From Teichococcus coralli (GTDB taxonomy: Bacteria > Pseudomonadota > Alphaproteobacteria > Acetobacterales > Acetobacteraceae): a stretch of DNA of 64,000 bases. The notes under the pieces were generated by a model. The model saw only the letters and a program-made list of their open reading frames with translations. It was not told the DNA's origin and did not search any database. Shown piece after piece: positions 54,531 through 62,585 of the stretch. The position numbers and the translations under genes are program-made. Each line of letters begins with the position of its first letter. Position 1 is the stretch's first letter. Where the stretch lies: the NCBI RefSeq assembly GCF_009829925.1, contig NZ_SNVJ01000015.1:34506-98505 (forward strand). Direction: 5' to 3'.

Positions 54531-55383
54531 ACTGGCCGCCTTCGCCGGGCTGCGGCCGCGCCTGCTGCGCCTCGCCTACCGCATGCTCGGCTCGGTGGCC
54601 GAGGCGGAGGACGTGGTGCAGGAAACCTGGCTGCGCTGGCAGGGCGCCGAAAAGGAAGGCCTTCGCGACCCGGAGGCCTTCCTGATCCGCATCGCCACGC
54701 GCCTCTGCCTGGATGCGCTGCGGGCGGCGCGGCGGCGGCGCGAGAACTACGTCGGCCCCTGGCTGCCGGAGCCGCTGGTGGACCCCTTCGCGCCCGCGGA
54801 GCCGCCGCTGGCCGACGAGCTGACACTGACCATGATGCTGGTGCTGGAGCGGCTCTCCCCCGCCGAGCGCGCCGCCTTCCTGCTGCATGACGTGTTCGGG
54901 CTGGACTTCGCCGAGATCGCGCAGAGCCTGAGCCGCGAGGAGGCCGCCTGCCGCCAGCTTGCCAGCCGTGCCCGCCGGCAGCTCCAGGCGGCCCGGCCGC
55001 GCTTCTCCGCGGCGCCGGAGGCGGGAATCCGGCTGGCGGAAGCCTTCTTCGCCGCCTCCCGCAGCGGCGACGCCTCGGCGCTGCGGCAGATGCTGGCCGC
55101 CGAGGCGGTGGCGCTGACGGACGGCGGCGGCCGCCGGCGCGCGGCGCTGAACCCGATCCTGGGGCCGGCTCGCATTGCCGCCTTCTTTGCGGGTCTGGCG
55201 CGCAAGGGCGCCTTCGCCACGGCCCCGCCGCTGCATCTCGGCATGATCGACGGGCTGCCGGGCTTCGTCACCCGCGAGCCGGATGGCGGGTTGCAGGCGA
55301 CGGCGCTGCAGCCCGAAGGGGAGGTGATCGCCGCGGTCTATATCCAGCGGAACCCGGACAAGCTGCGTCACCTGTTGCAGTGA
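54520..55383 (+). CDS. ECF41-family sigma factor (SigJ-like)
   Basis: 287 residues. Sigma region 2 (YRMLGSVAEAEDVVQETWLRWQ) and region 4 (ERLSPAERAAFLLHDVFGLDFAEIAQ) are followed by a C-terminal SnoaL/NTF2-like extension. ECF41 hallmarks are visible: WLPEPL in the linker between regions 2 and 4 (81-86), DGGGR in the extension, and NPDKL at 278-282. In this group the extension both helps and limits sigma activity, and no separate anti-sigma is needed. It is co-transcribed with the AhpD-like gene, and an ECF41-type promoter precedes the pair. Confidence 0.95.
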   Translation: MPPELAAFAGLRPRLLRLAYRMLGSVAEAEDVVQETWLRWQGAEKEGLRDPEAFLIRIATRLCLDALRAARRRRENYVGPWLPEPLVDPFAPAEPPLADELTLTMMLVLERLSPAERAAFLLHDVFGLDFAEIAQSLSREEAACRQLASRARRQLQAARPRFSAAPEAGIRLAEAFFAASRSGDASALRQMLAAEAVALTDGGGRRRAALNPILGPARIAAFFAGLARKGAFATAPPLHLGMIDGLPGFVTREPDGGLQATALQPEGEVIAAVYIQRNPDKLRHLLQ

Positions 55384-55687
55384 AGGTCCAGGGAGAGCGG
55401 GCCGGCTTTCAAGGCAGCGTGAGCGCCCGAGGCCAGCGCAACAAGCTGACAAGAAAGAAGAAGAGGGGTCCGGAGGAGAATTCATTCTCTCCCGGCTTGG
55501 CCGCTCAACAGATTGACGAACAGGCCCGAACTCCCTTCCCCGGGTTTTCGTCCTTGTTCCGGCGACCATGCGGCGCAAAGCGCACGCGCTTGCGTGTTCC
55601 TGCCGCGCGCGTGCGTGGAAGGCGGCGGAAAATGAAGCGGCGGGCCCTGAGGTCCGCGACCGAGGGAGCCCCTCCCCCGTCCCAGTT
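55384..55687. repeat. 304-bp convergent gap with a reversed GGGGGAA-type element
   Basis: No gene is seen. On the minus strand, 55495-55445 reads GAATTCTCCTCCGGACCCC then TCTTCTTCTTTCTTGTCAG, a diverged copy of the same family, with the imperfect arms GGAGGAGAA and TTCTCTCC. It lies in the orientation that would serve pheA read from the right. Confidence 0.6.
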
Positions 55688-56545
55688 TCAGTCCGCCTGC
55701 GCCGCCTGCCCCAACCGATGGAGATTCGCCGGATAGGCGCCGAGGACCCGCATCTCGCGCGAGAAATAGGCCAGCTCGCTCAGCGCCCGCTTCAGCGCGG
55801 GCTGCTCCGGGTGGCCGTCCACGTCGCAAAGGAACTGGGTGGCGGTGAACTCGCCGTCGAGCATGTAGCTCTCCAGCTTGGTCATGTTCACCCCGTTGGT
55901 GGCGAAGCCGCCGAGCGCCTTGTACAGCGCCGCAGGGATGTTGCGGACGCGGAAGACGAAGGTCGTCACCGTGTTGGGCGCGTCCAGCGGCGGATAGCTC
56001 GGCTCCCGCGACATGACGTAGAAGCGGGTGGTGTTGTGCGCCGCGTCCTCGACGTTGCGCAGCAGGATCTCCAGCCCATAGATCTCGCCGGCCAGGGAGG
56101 AAGCGATGGCGGCGTCCTCCAGGCTCGGATGCTCGGCCAGCAGCTTGGCGGCCCCGGCGGTGTCGGCCTCGATCACCGGCTCCAGCCGGCGCTCGCGCAG
56201 CAGGTTCAGCACCTGGCCGAGGGCGACGGGGTGGCTGTGGGCGCGCTTCAGCCCCTCCAGCGTGGCGCCCTTGTGCGCCAGCAGGCAGTGCTCCACGCGC
56301 TGGTAGTGCTCGCCCACCACGAAGAGGCCGGAATCGGGCAGCATGCGGTGAATGTCCGGCACCCGGCCGGCGAGCGAGTTCTCGCAAGGCAGCATGGCCA
56401 GCTCCGCCCGGCCCTCGCGCACCGCCGCCATGGCGGCCTCGAAGCTCGGGCAGGGCAGGGTGGTCCAGCCGGGATAGGCGCTGCGGCAGGCGAGGTCTGA
56501 GTAGGCCCCCGGCATGCCCTGGAAGGCGATCACACCACTCATCAT
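55688..56545 (-). CDS. pheA: Prephenate dehydratase
   Basis: 285 residues from ATG 56545 (next codon is also ATG). The monofunctional PDT domain has IAFQGMPGAYSDLA, PCENSLAGRV and the catalytic HNTTRFYVMS (TTR motif); the C-terminal ACT domain, VFRVRNIPAALYKALGGFATNGVNMTKLESYM, binds phenylalanine for feedback control. It converts prephenate to phenylpyruvate. There is no chorismate mutase part. Confidence 0.95.
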   Translation of the reverse strand: MMSGVIAFQGMPGAYSDLACRSAYPGWTTLPCPSFEAAMAAVREGRAELAMLPCENSLAGRVPDIHRMLPDSGLFVVGEHYQRVEHCLLAHKGATLEGLKRAHSHPVALGQVLNLLRERRLEPVIEADTAGAAKLLAEHPSLEDAAIASSLAGEIYGLEILLRNVEDAAHNTTRFYVMSREPSYPPLDAPNTVTTFVFRVRNIPAALYKALGGFATNGVNMTKLESYMLDGEFTATQFLCDVDGHPEQPALKRALSELAYFSREMRVLGAYPANLHRLGQAAQAD

Positions 56546-56796
56546 GTTCCCCCGGTCTGGCCGCGGCCGCGCGGCGGGTGCCGATTCGCGCAACCCACCG
56601 GCGCGTCCCTCCACTGGTCCCTCGTACTCTGGCGCGCAAAAGGGAATAGTGCCGCTCACGGCACGACAGGCCCTCTCGCGGTGGGGCAACGGGTTGATGC
56701 GCCCGTGCTTCCCCACTATGGTCCGGGCGCTTCTAGTCGAGGCCCGGACGGCACGCAAATCGTGCGCGGCAGACCAGCGGGGGATGGATCGGCAGC

Positions 56797-57333
56797 ATGA
56801 GCTTGGAGGTCAACAAGGCGTTCGCGGCTGTGCTCACAGCCGGCATCGCCTTCATGGTTGCGGGCCTCATCGGCGAAACGGTCGTGCATCCGAAGCGGCT
56901 CGAAAAGACCGCGATCACGATCGAAGGGGTCGGCGAGACCGCCGCGACTCCCGCCGCCAGCGAGCCAGAGATCGAGCCCGTGGCGCCGCTGCTGGCCGCC
57001 GCCAACATCGAGGACGGCAAGCAGATCGCCGGCCGCATCTGCAGCGCCTGCCACACCTTCGAGCAGGGCGCCGCGAACAAGGTTGGCCCCAATCTTTATG
57101 GCGTGGTCGGCAACCACCATGCCCATCTGGAAGGCTTCAACTACTCGCCGGCGATGCAGGCCCTGAAGGACAAGCAGTGGGACTATGAGGCGCTGAACCA
57201 CTTCCTGGCCGGCCCCGCCCGCGCGATCCGCGGCACCCGCATGGCTTTCGCCGGGCTGCGCAGCGTGAACCAGCGGGCGGATGTCATCGCCTACCTGCGC
57301 ACGCTGTCCGGCAATCCACAGCCGCTGCCCTGA
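56797..57333 (+). CDS. Membrane-anchored class I c-type cytochrome (CycM-like)
   Basis: 178 residues. An uncleaved N-terminal anchor (AFAAVLTAGIAFMVAGLIG) is joined by a Glu/Pro/Ala-rich linker to a class I cytochrome c domain with the heme motif CSACH and the axial methionine in RGTRMAFAGLR. Such proteins carry electrons from the bc1 complex to terminal oxidases. Its heme attachment would depend on the ccm genes at 21207-26666. It overlaps hisN by one base. Confidence 0.92.
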   Translation: MSLEVNKAFAAVLTAGIAFMVAGLIGETVVHPKRLEKTAITIEGVGETAATPAASEPEIEPVAPLLAAANIEDGKQIAGRICSACHTFEQGAANKVGPNLYGVVGNHHAHLEGFNYSPAMQALKDKQWDYEALNHFLAGPARAIRGTRMAFAGLRSVNQRADVIAYLRTLSGNPQPLP

Positions 57334-58106
57334 TGCAGCAGGCGCTGCTCGCGGCTGCCGAGGCGGCCGCCGACGCGGCGGGGGCGGTGATCCGCCCCCT
57401 TTTTCGTTCGGCCCTGCTGGTCGAGGCAAAGGGCGACGCCAGCCCCGTCACCGAAGCCGACCGCGCCGCCGAGCGCGCCATCCGCGCCCTGCTGGCCGAA
57501 CGCTTTCCCAGCCACGGGGTGATCGGCGAGGAATACGGCGCCGAGCGGGCGGATGCCGACTATGTCTGGGTGGTGGACCCGATCGACGGCACCCGCGCCT
57601 TTGTCACCGGCCGGCCGCTCTTCGGCAGCCTGATCGGCCTGTTGCATCATGGGCGCCCGGTGCTCGGGCTGATCGACCAGCCCGCCACGGGGGAGCGCTG
57701 GGTCGGGCTGGAAGGCGCGCCGCTGCGCTTCCAGGGCCCGATGGGCGGCACCCCCCGGACCCGCCCCTGCGCCCGCCTGGCCGCGGCGGAACTCTCCTGC
57801 ACCAGCCACGAGATGTTCACCCCCGAGGAGGCGCCGCGCTTCGCGAAGGTGCGCGCCGCCGCGCGCCGCGTGACCTGGGGCGGTGACTGCTACGCCTACG
57901 GGTTGCTGGCGCTGGGCCTGGTGGATGTGGTGGTCGAATCCGACCTCAAGCCCTGGGACTGGGCGGCACTGGTGCCGGTGGTCGAGGCCGCCGGCGGCGC
58001 GATGACCGACTGGCAGGGCAACCCGCTGCGGCTCGGGGCGAGCGGGCAGGTGGCGGCCGTCGGCGACAAGGCGCTGTTGCCGGAGATCTGCCGCCTTCTG
58101 GCCTGA
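57333..58106 (+). CDS. hisN: Histidinol-phosphatase, inositol-monophosphatase type (HisN)
   Basis: 257 residues. The family motifs GDASPVTEADRAAERAIR, GEEYG, WVVDPIDGTRAFVTGRP (metal-binding DPIDGT) and KPWDWAALVPVVEAAGG are complete, and this pattern fits the HisN clade that dephosphorylates histidinol phosphate, although other sugar or inositol phosphates are possible. The start ATG overlaps the cytochrome stop, so the two are translationally coupled. Confidence 0.9.
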   Translation: MQQALLAAAEAAADAAGAVIRPLFRSALLVEAKGDASPVTEADRAAERAIRALLAERFPSHGVIGEEYGAERADADYVWVVDPIDGTRAFVTGRPLFGSLIGLLHHGRPVLGLIDQPATGERWVGLEGAPLRFQGPMGGTPRTRPCARLAAAELSCTSHEMFTPEEAPRFAKVRAAARRVTWGGDCYAYGLLALGLVDVVVESDLKPWDWAALVPVVEAAGGAMTDWQGNPLRLGASGQVAAVGDKALLPEICRLLA

Positions 58107-58205
58107 ACGTAGCCGGAAGGCGGCGTTCTTCCCGCCTACGTTGCAAAGAGCAAGCGGCAACAGGGAAGTGTTGTCCCGGCCGGGCGGAACCCTCATCCTA
58201 AGGCC

Positions 58206-60074
58206 ATGCGCCGCCGACACCTGCTGGCCTCCGGCCTTGCCCTTGCCTCCGGCCCCTTCATGCCGCGCGCCTGGGCGCAGGCCCCGCCGCCCAACCTCGC
58301 GGACGGCAACCCGCCGCCGCGGCTGACCCATGCGCTTTCGCTGCTGGGGGAGCCGGCGCTGCCGGCCGACTTCGCCCATTGGCCCTGGGTCAACCCGGAT
58401 GCGCCGAAGGGCGGGCAGATGGCGCTGACCGCCATCGGCAGCTTCGACTCCTTCAACGGCTACATCCTGCGCGGCACGCCGGCCGTCGGCCTCACCATGC
58501 TCTACGACACCCTGACCCTGCCGAGCAGCGAGGAGGCCAGCACCGAGTATGGCCACCTGGCCAAGCTCATCGAGGTGCCGCGCGACGGGCGCGGCGTCGC
58601 CTACGCGTTGCGCGAGGAAGCGCGCTGGCACGACGGCAAGCCGGTCACGGCCGAGGATGTGGTCTGGACCTTCAACACCCTGCGCCAGCATGGCCGCCCC
58701 TTCTACCGGGCCTATTGGGCCGATGTGGCGGAGGTCGTGGCCGAGGGGCCGCGGCGGGTGGTCTACCGCTTCAGCACCAACGAGAACCGCGAGCTGTCGC
58801 AGATCCTGGGCCAGATGCCGGTGCTGCCGCGCCATTGGTGGGAGGGCAGGGACTTCGCCCAGCCGGGGCTGGAGGTGCCGCTCGGCTCCGGCCCCTACCG
58901 GATCGAGAGCTTCGAGCCGGGACGCAGCGTCACCTACCGGCGCGTGGCGGATTACTGGGGCCGCAATCTCCCCACCCGCAAGGGCACCAACAACGTGGAC
59001 GTCACGCGCTACGAGTATTTCCGTGACACCACCGTGGCGCTGGAGGCCTTCAAGGCCGGGCAGATCGACCTGCGCACCGAGAACGTGGCGAAGGACTGGG
59101 CCACCGCCTACGACTTCCCCGCCGTGCGCCGGGGCCTGGTGAAGCGGGAGGAGATCCCGCACGAGCTGCCCACCGGCATGCAGGGCTTCGCCATGAACCT
59201 GCGGCGCCCGCTGTTCCAGGACAAGCGCGTGCGCGAGGCGCTCGGGCTGATGTTCGACTTCGAGTGGATGAACGCCAACCTGTTCTACGGCAGCTACACG
59301 CGCACCACCTCCTACTTCTCGAACTCCGAGCTGGCGGCGAAGGGCCTGCCCTCCGAGGGCGAGCTGATGGTGCTCTCCGCCTTCCGCGGCAAGCTGCCGG
59401 AGGCGCTGTTCACCACCGAGTTCCGCGTGCCAATGTCGGACGGCAGCAACAACAACCGCGAGAATGCCCGCAAGGCGCTCGGCCTGCTGCGCGAGGCCGG
59501 CTGGGAGGTGAAGGAGCGGCGCCTCGTCAACGGCCAGGGCCAGCCTTTCAGCTTCGAGATCCTGCTCAACGGCCCGACCTTCGAGCGCATCGCCCTGCCC
59601 TACATCCAGGCGCTGCAGCGGCTCGGCATCGAGGCGCGCGTGCGCACCATCGACCCGGCGCAGTACCAGGTGCGGATGGACGACTTCGACTACGACATGA
59701 CCACGGTGGTCATCGGCGAGAGCCTCTCGCCGGGGAACGAGCAGCGCGACTACTGGACCTCGGCCAAGGCCAGGGAAAAGGGCAGCCTGAACTACATGGG
59801 CATCGCCGACCCGGTGGTGGACGCGCTGGTGGAGCTGGTGATCGCCGCGCCCGACCGGCAGGCGCTGATCGACCGCACGCGGGCGCTCGACCGCGTGCTG
59901 CTCTGGGGGCACTACATCATCCCGCACTGGCACAGCCGCACCTTCCGCGTGGCCTGGTGGGACAAGTTCGGGCGCCCCGAGCACAACCCGCGCTACGGGC
60001 TCGCCATCGACAGCTGGTGGGTGGACAAGGGGCGCGAGCGGGCGCTGCCGGCGGACCGCGGCGCGGCGCAATAG
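58206..60074 (+). CDS. yejA: ABC transporter substrate-binding protein, YejA type
   Basis: 622 residues with a twin-arginine-like or Sec N-terminus (MRRRHLLASGLALASGPFM...AWAQ). It is a class C peptide/nickel-binding fold with HALSLLGEPALPADFAHWPWVNPDAPKGG typical of YejA, and the later GTNNVDVTRYEYFRD and IDSWWVDKGRE blocks. In E. coli YejA works with YejBEF to import peptides such as microcin C. The repeat-bearing gap after it may end or attenuate the transcript before yejB. Confidence 0.92.
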   Translation: MRRRHLLASGLALASGPFMPRAWAQAPPPNLADGNPPPRLTHALSLLGEPALPADFAHWPWVNPDAPKGGQMALTAIGSFDSFNGYILRGTPAVGLTMLYDTLTLPSSEEASTEYGHLAKLIEVPRDGRGVAYALREEARWHDGKPVTAEDVVWTFNTLRQHGRPFYRAYWADVAEVVAEGPRRVVYRFSTNENRELSQILGQMPVLPRHWWEGRDFAQPGLEVPLGSGPYRIESFEPGRSVTYRRVADYWGRNLPTRKGTNNVDVTRYEYFRDTTVALEAFKAGQIDLRTENVAKDWATAYDFPAVRRGLVKREEIPHELPTGMQGFAMNLRRPLFQDKRVREALGLMFDFEWMNANLFYGSYTRTTSYFSNSELAAKGLPSEGELMVLSAFRGKLPEALFTTEFRVPMSDGSNNNRENARKALGLLREAGWEVKERRLVNGQGQPFSFEILLNGPTFERIALPYIQALQRLGIEARVRTIDPAQYQVRMDDFDYDMTTVVIGESLSPGNEQRDYWTSAKAREKGSLNYMGIADPVVDALVELVIAAPDRQALIDRTRALDRVLLWGHYIIPHWHSRTFRVAWWDKFGRPEHNPRYGLAIDSWWVDKGRERALPADRGAAQ

Positions 60075-60089
60075 ATGGGCGCAGCAGGA

Positions 60090-60190
60090 AAAGGTCGGGG
60101 GAAGGAATTCCCCCGAACCCCCTACTTTTTTCTGACCGGTAAAAAAAAGCTGGGGCGCGCGGGGGGAATGCATTCCCCCCGCACTTTTCC
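60090..60190. repeat. Two palindromic elements between yejA and yejB
   Basis: The first copy has arms TCGGGGGAA (60095-60103) and TTCCCCCGA (60108-60116) with GGAA loop, then ACCCCCTAC and TTTTTT. The second is a perfect 20-bp palindrome at 60161-60180, GGGGGGAATG and CATTCCCCCC. An A8 run lies between. The pair may reduce read-through from yejA to yejB. Confidence 0.75.
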
Positions 60191-60212
60191 CTCCTGTGGG
60201 ATGGACTGACGC

Positions 60213-61316
60213 ATGGGCGCCTACCTCCTCCGGCGCATCGCTTTGCTGGTGCCGACGCTGTTCGGCATCATCCTGATCAACTTCGTCGTCGTGCAGTTCG
60301 CGCCCGGCGGGCCGGTGGAGCAGATGCTGGCCGAACTGCGCGGCCAGGGCGGCAGCGCCATCGGGCGCCTCTCCGGCGAGAGCCAGGGCGAGACGCGGGC
60401 ACCCCAGCAGGGTGGTGGCGGAAGCGGCCCCGTCGGCTCCTATCGCGGTGCGCGCGGCATGGACCCCGCCGTGGTGGCCGAGATCGAGAAGGCCTTCGGC
60501 TTCGACAAGCCGGCCTATGTCCGCTTCACCGAGATGCTGAAGGGCTACCTGACCTTCGACTTTGGCGAGAGCCTGTTCCAGGGCCGCAAGGTGATCGACC
60601 TGCTGCTGGAGAAGCTGCCCGTCTCGGTCAGCCTCGGCCTCTGGTCCACGCTGATCATCTACCTCGTTTCCATTCCGCTCGGCATCCGCAAGGCGGTGCG
60701 GGACGGCACGCGGTTCGACGCCTGGACCTCGGGCGTGGTGCTGGTGGGCTATGCGGTGCCCGGCTTCCTCTTCGCCATCCTGCTGGTGGTGCTCTTCGCC
60801 GGCGGCAGTTTTCTGCAAATTTTCCCGCTGCGGGGCCTGACCTCCTCCGGCTCCGCGGACTGGCCCTTCTGGCAGCGGGCGCTGGACTATGCCTGGCACA
60901 TGGTGCTGCCGACCGTCTCGCTGGTGATCGGCGGCTTTGCCGGCCTCACCATGCTGACCAAGAACAGCTTCCTGGAGGAGATCGGCAAGCAGTACGTGCT
61001 GACCGCCCGCGCCAAGGGCGCCGACGAGGGGCGCGTGCTCTACGGCCACATCTTCCGCAACGCCATGCTGCTGATCATCGCCGGCTTTCCGGCGGCCTTC
61101 ATCAGCATCCTGTTCACCGGGGCGCTGCTGGTGGAGATCGTCTTCTCGCTCGACGGGCTCGGCCTGCTCGGCTTCGAGGCGGCCATCCGGCGCGACTACC
61201 CCGTGATGTTCGGCACGCTCTACATCTTCACCCTGCTCGGCCTGGTCATGCAGATCGTCGGCGACCTGACCTACACGCTGATCGACCCCCGCATCGACTT
61301 CGAGGCGCGCCGATGA
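60213..61316 (+). CDS. yejB: ABC transporter permease, YejB type
   Basis: 367 residues with six membrane segments and the BPD_transp_1 domain. The start [34 protein letters not shown] is standard for DppB/YejB permeases, and a YejB-specific insertion follows (residues about 45-85, with Gly/Gln-rich low complexity [14 protein letters not shown]). The inner-membrane coupling loop reads [20 protein letters not shown]. It overlaps yejE by 4 bp (ATGA). Confidence 0.95.
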   Translation: MGAYLLRRIALLVPTLFGIILINFVVVQFAPGGPVEQMLAELRGQGGSAIGRLSGESQGETRAPQQGGGGSGPVGSYRGARGMDPAVVAEIEKAFGFDKPAYVRFTEMLKGYLTFDFGESLFQGRKVIDLLLEKLPVSVSLGLWSTLIIYLVSIPLGIRKAVRDGTRFDAWTSGVVLVGYAVPGFLFAILLVVLFAGGSFLQIFPLRGLTSSGSADWPFWQRALDYAWHMVLPTVSLVIGGFAGLTMLTKNSFLEEIGKQYVLTARAKGADEGRVLYGHIFRNAMLLIIAGFPAAFISILFTGALLVEIVFSLDGLGLLGFEAAIRRDYPVMFGTLYIFTLLGLVMQIVGDLTYTLIDPRIDFEARR

Positions 61317-62350
61317 GGCCGATCACGCAGCGGCGGCTCGCCAATTTCCGCGCCAACCGGCGGGGCTGGTGGTCGCTGTGGGTCTTCCTGGTGCTGTTCC
61401 TGCTCACCCTCTTTGCCGAGCTGGTGGCCAACGACCGCCCGCTGGTGGCCAAGGTGGGGGAAGAATGGTTTTTCCCCGTGGTGCGGGAATATGCCGAGAG
61501 CGACGTCATCCCCGACGGCTTCCCGACCGCGGTGGTCTGGCGTGACCCCTTCCTGCAGGAGGAGATCCAGCAGCGCGGTGGCTGGATGCTCTGGCCGCTG
61601 CTGCCCTACCGCTACGACACCATCATCCGCGACCTCGGGCAGCCGGCGCCCTCGCCACCTTCCTGGAAGAACCCGCTCGGCACCGACGACCAGGCGCGGG
61701 ACGTGCTGGCGCGCGTCATCTACGGCTTCCGTATCTCCGTGCTGTTCGGCTTCGCGCTGACGGTGTTCAGCTCGGTCATCGGCATCGCGGCCGGGGCGGT
61801 GCAGGGCTATTACGGCGGGTGGGTGGACCTGGGCTTCCAGCGTTTCATCGAGATCTGGTCGGGCATGCCGCAGCTCTTCCTGCTGATCATCCTGGCCAGC
61901 GTGATCGAGCCGGGGTTCTGGACGCTGCTGATCTTCCTGCTGCTGTTCTCCTGGATGTCGCTGACCGGCGTGGTGCGCGCCGAGTTCCTGCGCGGGCGCA
62001 ACCTGGACTACGTGCGCGCCGCCAAGGCGCTCGGCGTCTCGGACGCGCGCGTGATGTCGCGCCACATCCTGCCCAACGCCATGGTGGCGACGCTCACCTT
62101 CCTGCCGTTCCTGCTCTCCGGCAGCGTCACCATCCTGGCCAGCCTGGACTTCCTCGGCTTCGGCCTGCCGCCGGGCTCGCCCTCGCTGGGCGAGCTGGTC
62201 AGCCAGGGGAAGAACAACCTGCAGGCGCCCTGGCTGGGCATCACCGCCTTCGTGGTGCTCGGCGGGGTGCTGACCCTGCTGATCTTTGTCGGCGAGGCGG
62301 TGCGCGACGCCTTCGATCCGCGCAAGCTGCCCGGAGGGAGCGAGACATGA
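61313..62350 (+). CDS. yejE: ABC transporter permease, YejE type
   Basis: 345 residues. The first helix and the [25 protein letters not shown] periplasmic segment identify YejE. A second domain with [25 protein letters not shown], and the cytoplasmic loop [25 protein letters not shown] (EAA-like), complete the permease. The 235 bp to yejF are filled by a complex palindromic repeat. Confidence 0.95.
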   Translation: MRPITQRRLANFRANRRGWWSLWVFLVLFLLTLFAELVANDRPLVAKVGEEWFFPVVREYAESDVIPDGFPTAVVWRDPFLQEEIQQRGGWMLWPLLPYRYDTIIRDLGQPAPSPPSWKNPLGTDDQARDVLARVIYGFRISVLFGFALTVFSSVIGIAAGAVQGYYGGWVDLGFQRFIEIWSGMPQLFLLIILASVIEPGFWTLLIFLLLFSWMSLTGVVRAEFLRGRNLDYVRAAKALGVSDARVMSRHILPNAMVATLTFLPFLLSGSVTILASLDFLGFGLPPGSPSLGELVSQGKNNLQAPWLGITAFVVLGGVLTLLIFVGEAVRDAFDPRKLPGGSET

Positions 62351-62367
62351 ACGGCGCCGGCCCTCAG

Positions 62368-62573
62368 GAGGGGCTCCGCCCCTCCCGAACCCTTCCCGCC
62401 GGGGGGACAGTGTCCCCCCGGACCCCGCCATCCACGGCCTTCGAGATGTTGGTGCACCCGAGGGCATGGTCCTCCGGCGATGGGGGGTTCCGCTCCCGTG
62501 GCGGAAAAGCGAATGGCGGGGTCCGGGGTGACACTGTCACCGCGGCGGGGATCCAGGGGGCGGCGCCCCCTGG
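62368..62573. repeat. Large compound palindromic element between yejE and yejF
   Basis: Nested hairpins: GGAGGGGC/GCCCCTCC at about 62370; GGGGGGACA (62401-62409)/TGTCCCCCC (62411-62419); GGTGAC (62528-62533)/GTCACC (62536-62541); and CCAGGGGGC (62553-62561)/GCCCCCTGG (62565-62573). In addition GGACCCCGCCAT (62420-62431) is complementary to ATGGCGGGGTCC (62513-62524), so a long outer stem is possible. The right end abuts the yejF ribosome site GGAAGG. Confidence 0.75.
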
Positions 62574-62585
62574 AAGGCGTTGCGC

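Noticed and set aside
57291..61049. A 1252-residue open frame on the minus strand
   Set aside because: It is antisense to hisN, yejA and yejB, all well supported; long antisense frames are expected at this GC content.
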